NCBI GenBank assembly: GCA_022414725.1
Contig: CM039462.1
Span: 14,206,135-14,270,134 of the forward strand
Reading direction: 5' to 3'
DNA length: 64,000 nt
Origin: Microglena sp. YARC
Taxonomy: Eukaryota > Chlorophyta > Chlorophyceae > Chlamydomonadales > Chlamydomonadaceae
In this document: positions 62,736 through 64,000 of the stretch, piece after piece
Layout: each line of letters begins with the position of its first letter
How positions within the stretch are numbered: the first letter of the stretch is position 1
Notes under the pieces: generated by a model
What the model was told of the DNA's origin: nothing
Databases searched by the model: none
The model's input: only the letters and a program-made list of their open reading frames with translations
Made by a program: the position numbers and the translations under genes

Positions 62736-64000
62736 GTGAGTGGTCCAGTCCCTTTAGACTGGACTGCAGAAATACATACATACAACTATATAAATATCAA
62801 TGGAGGGGAGTGGTCCAGTCCCTTTAGACTGGACTGCAGAAATACATACATACAACTAAACAAATATCAATGGAGGGGAGTGGTCCAGTCCCTTTAGACT
62901 GGACTGCAGAAAAACATACATACAACTTCACAAATATCAATGGAGGGGAGTGGTCCAGTCCCTTTAGACTGGACTGCAGAAAAACATACATACAACTACA
63001 TGAATATCAATGGAGGGGACTGGTACAGTCCCTTTAGACTGGACTGCAGAAAAACATACATACAACTACATGAATATCAATGGAGGGGAGTGGTCCAGTT
63101 TCTTCAGCCTGGACTGCAGAAAAACATACATACAACTCATGAATATCAATGGAGGGGAGTGGTCCAGTTACTTAAGCCTGGACTGCTGAAAAACATACAT
63201 ACAACTACATAAATATCAATGGAGGGGAGTGGTCCAGTCCCTTTAGACTGGACTGCAGAAAAACATACATACAACGACATGAATATCAATGGAGGGGAGT
63301 GGTCCAGTCCCTTTAGACTGGACTGCAGAAAAACATACATACAAGTACATGAATATCAATGTAGGGAAGTGGTCCAGTCCCTTTAGACTGGACTGCAGAA
63401 AAACATACATACAAGTACATGAATATCAATGGAGGGGAGTAGTCCAGTCCCTTTAGACTAGACTGCAGAAATACATACATACAACTATATACATATCAAT
63501 GGAGGGGAGTGGTCCAGTCCCTTTAGACTGGACTGCGGAAATACATACATACAACTACACAAATATCAATGGAGGGGAGTGGTCCAGTCCCTTTAGACTG
63601 GACTGCAGAAAAACATACATACAACTAAACAAATATCAATGGAGGGGAGTGGTCCAGTCCCTTTAGACTGGACTTCAGAAAAACATACATACAACTACAC
63701 AAATATCAATGGAGGGGAGTGGTCCAGTTCCTTAAGCCTGGGCTGCAGAAATACATACATACAACTACACAAATATCAATGGAGGGGAGTGGTCCAGTCC
63801 CTTTAGACTGGACTGCAGAAAAACATACATACAACGACATGAATATCAATGGAGGGGAGTGGTCCAGTCCCTTTAGACTGGACTGCAGAAATACATACAT
63901 ACAACTACATGAATATCAATGGAGGGGAGTGGTCCAGTTTCTTCAGCCTGGACTGCAGAAAAACATACATACAACTACATGAATATCAATGGAGGGGAGT
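62736..64000. repeat. 70-bp satellite, ~18 copies, to window end
   Basis: The unit is TGGTCCAGTCCCTTTAGACT with GGACTGCAGAAAAACATACA and ATATCAATGGAGGGGAG, exact period 70 bp. The first unit is the donor itself (GAC|GTGAGTGGTCCAG). Two variants (CCTTTAGACTGG and TCTTCAGCCTGG) are intermixed. Confidence 0.95.

Overview
This is a nuclear genome window from a repeat-rich eukaryote, most likely a green alga or another member of the green lineage. The evidence is spliceosomal introns with GT-AG and one GC-AG boundary, a kinesin-7-type motor gene, a UVR-ApaG gene with a transit-peptide-like first exon, Ty1/copia and non-LTR retrotransposons, tRNA-derived SINEs, hAT-type MITEs, and short interstitial plant-type telomere motifs (CCCTAAA). 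The species assignment is inference. Coding sequence is a few per cent of the window; microsatellites, minisatellites and mobile elements fill the rest.

Layout. 1-2865: microsatellite and minisatellite DNA with no gene seen. 2866-6182: a 5'-truncated, frameshifted LINE on the minus strand. About 6823-25134 (+): the 3' part of a kinesin gene. It runs from the switch II exon through the end of the motor, the neck and an Ala/Glu/Lys-rich coiled-coil tail to a last exon with a stop codon. The first half of the motor (P-loop, switch I) was not found. Its introns hold SINEs, hAT MITEs and large tandem arrays. 26025-33079 (-): Copia-1, with LTRs identical by eye and a 5-bp target duplication. 33419-33730 (+): a probable exon of an unrecognised gene. 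34076-47577: a nested block. A SINE contains Copia-3 (-), Copia-3 contains Copia-2 (+), and the gag gene of Copia-2 contains a composite element bounded by ~90-bp palindromic repeats. Perfect target-site duplications fix the order of insertion. 47578-52480: SINEs, MITEs and satellites. 52487-62553 (+): a five-exon gene whose exon phases all fit. It encodes a transit-peptide-like N-terminus, two UVR-like motifs and most of an ApaG (DUF525) domain; its last exon or exons lie beyond the window. 62736-64000: a 70-bp satellite.

The most striking pattern is that most introns of both genes carry tandem arrays that begin or end at a splice junction. The repeat unit contains the exon edge plus donor, or the acceptor plus exon start, so a functional-looking splice site sits beside two to seven decaying copies. 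It recurs at more than ten junctions (GT donors, a GC donor, acceptors, even the terminal exon). It looks like a property of how this genome makes intronic satellites. Second-line observations are a UAG codon in frame between gag and protease at the same place in two independent Copia elements, a small palindromic element sharing termini and 5-bp duplications with the Copia LTRs, and a SINE whose target duplication copied a kinesin splice acceptor.
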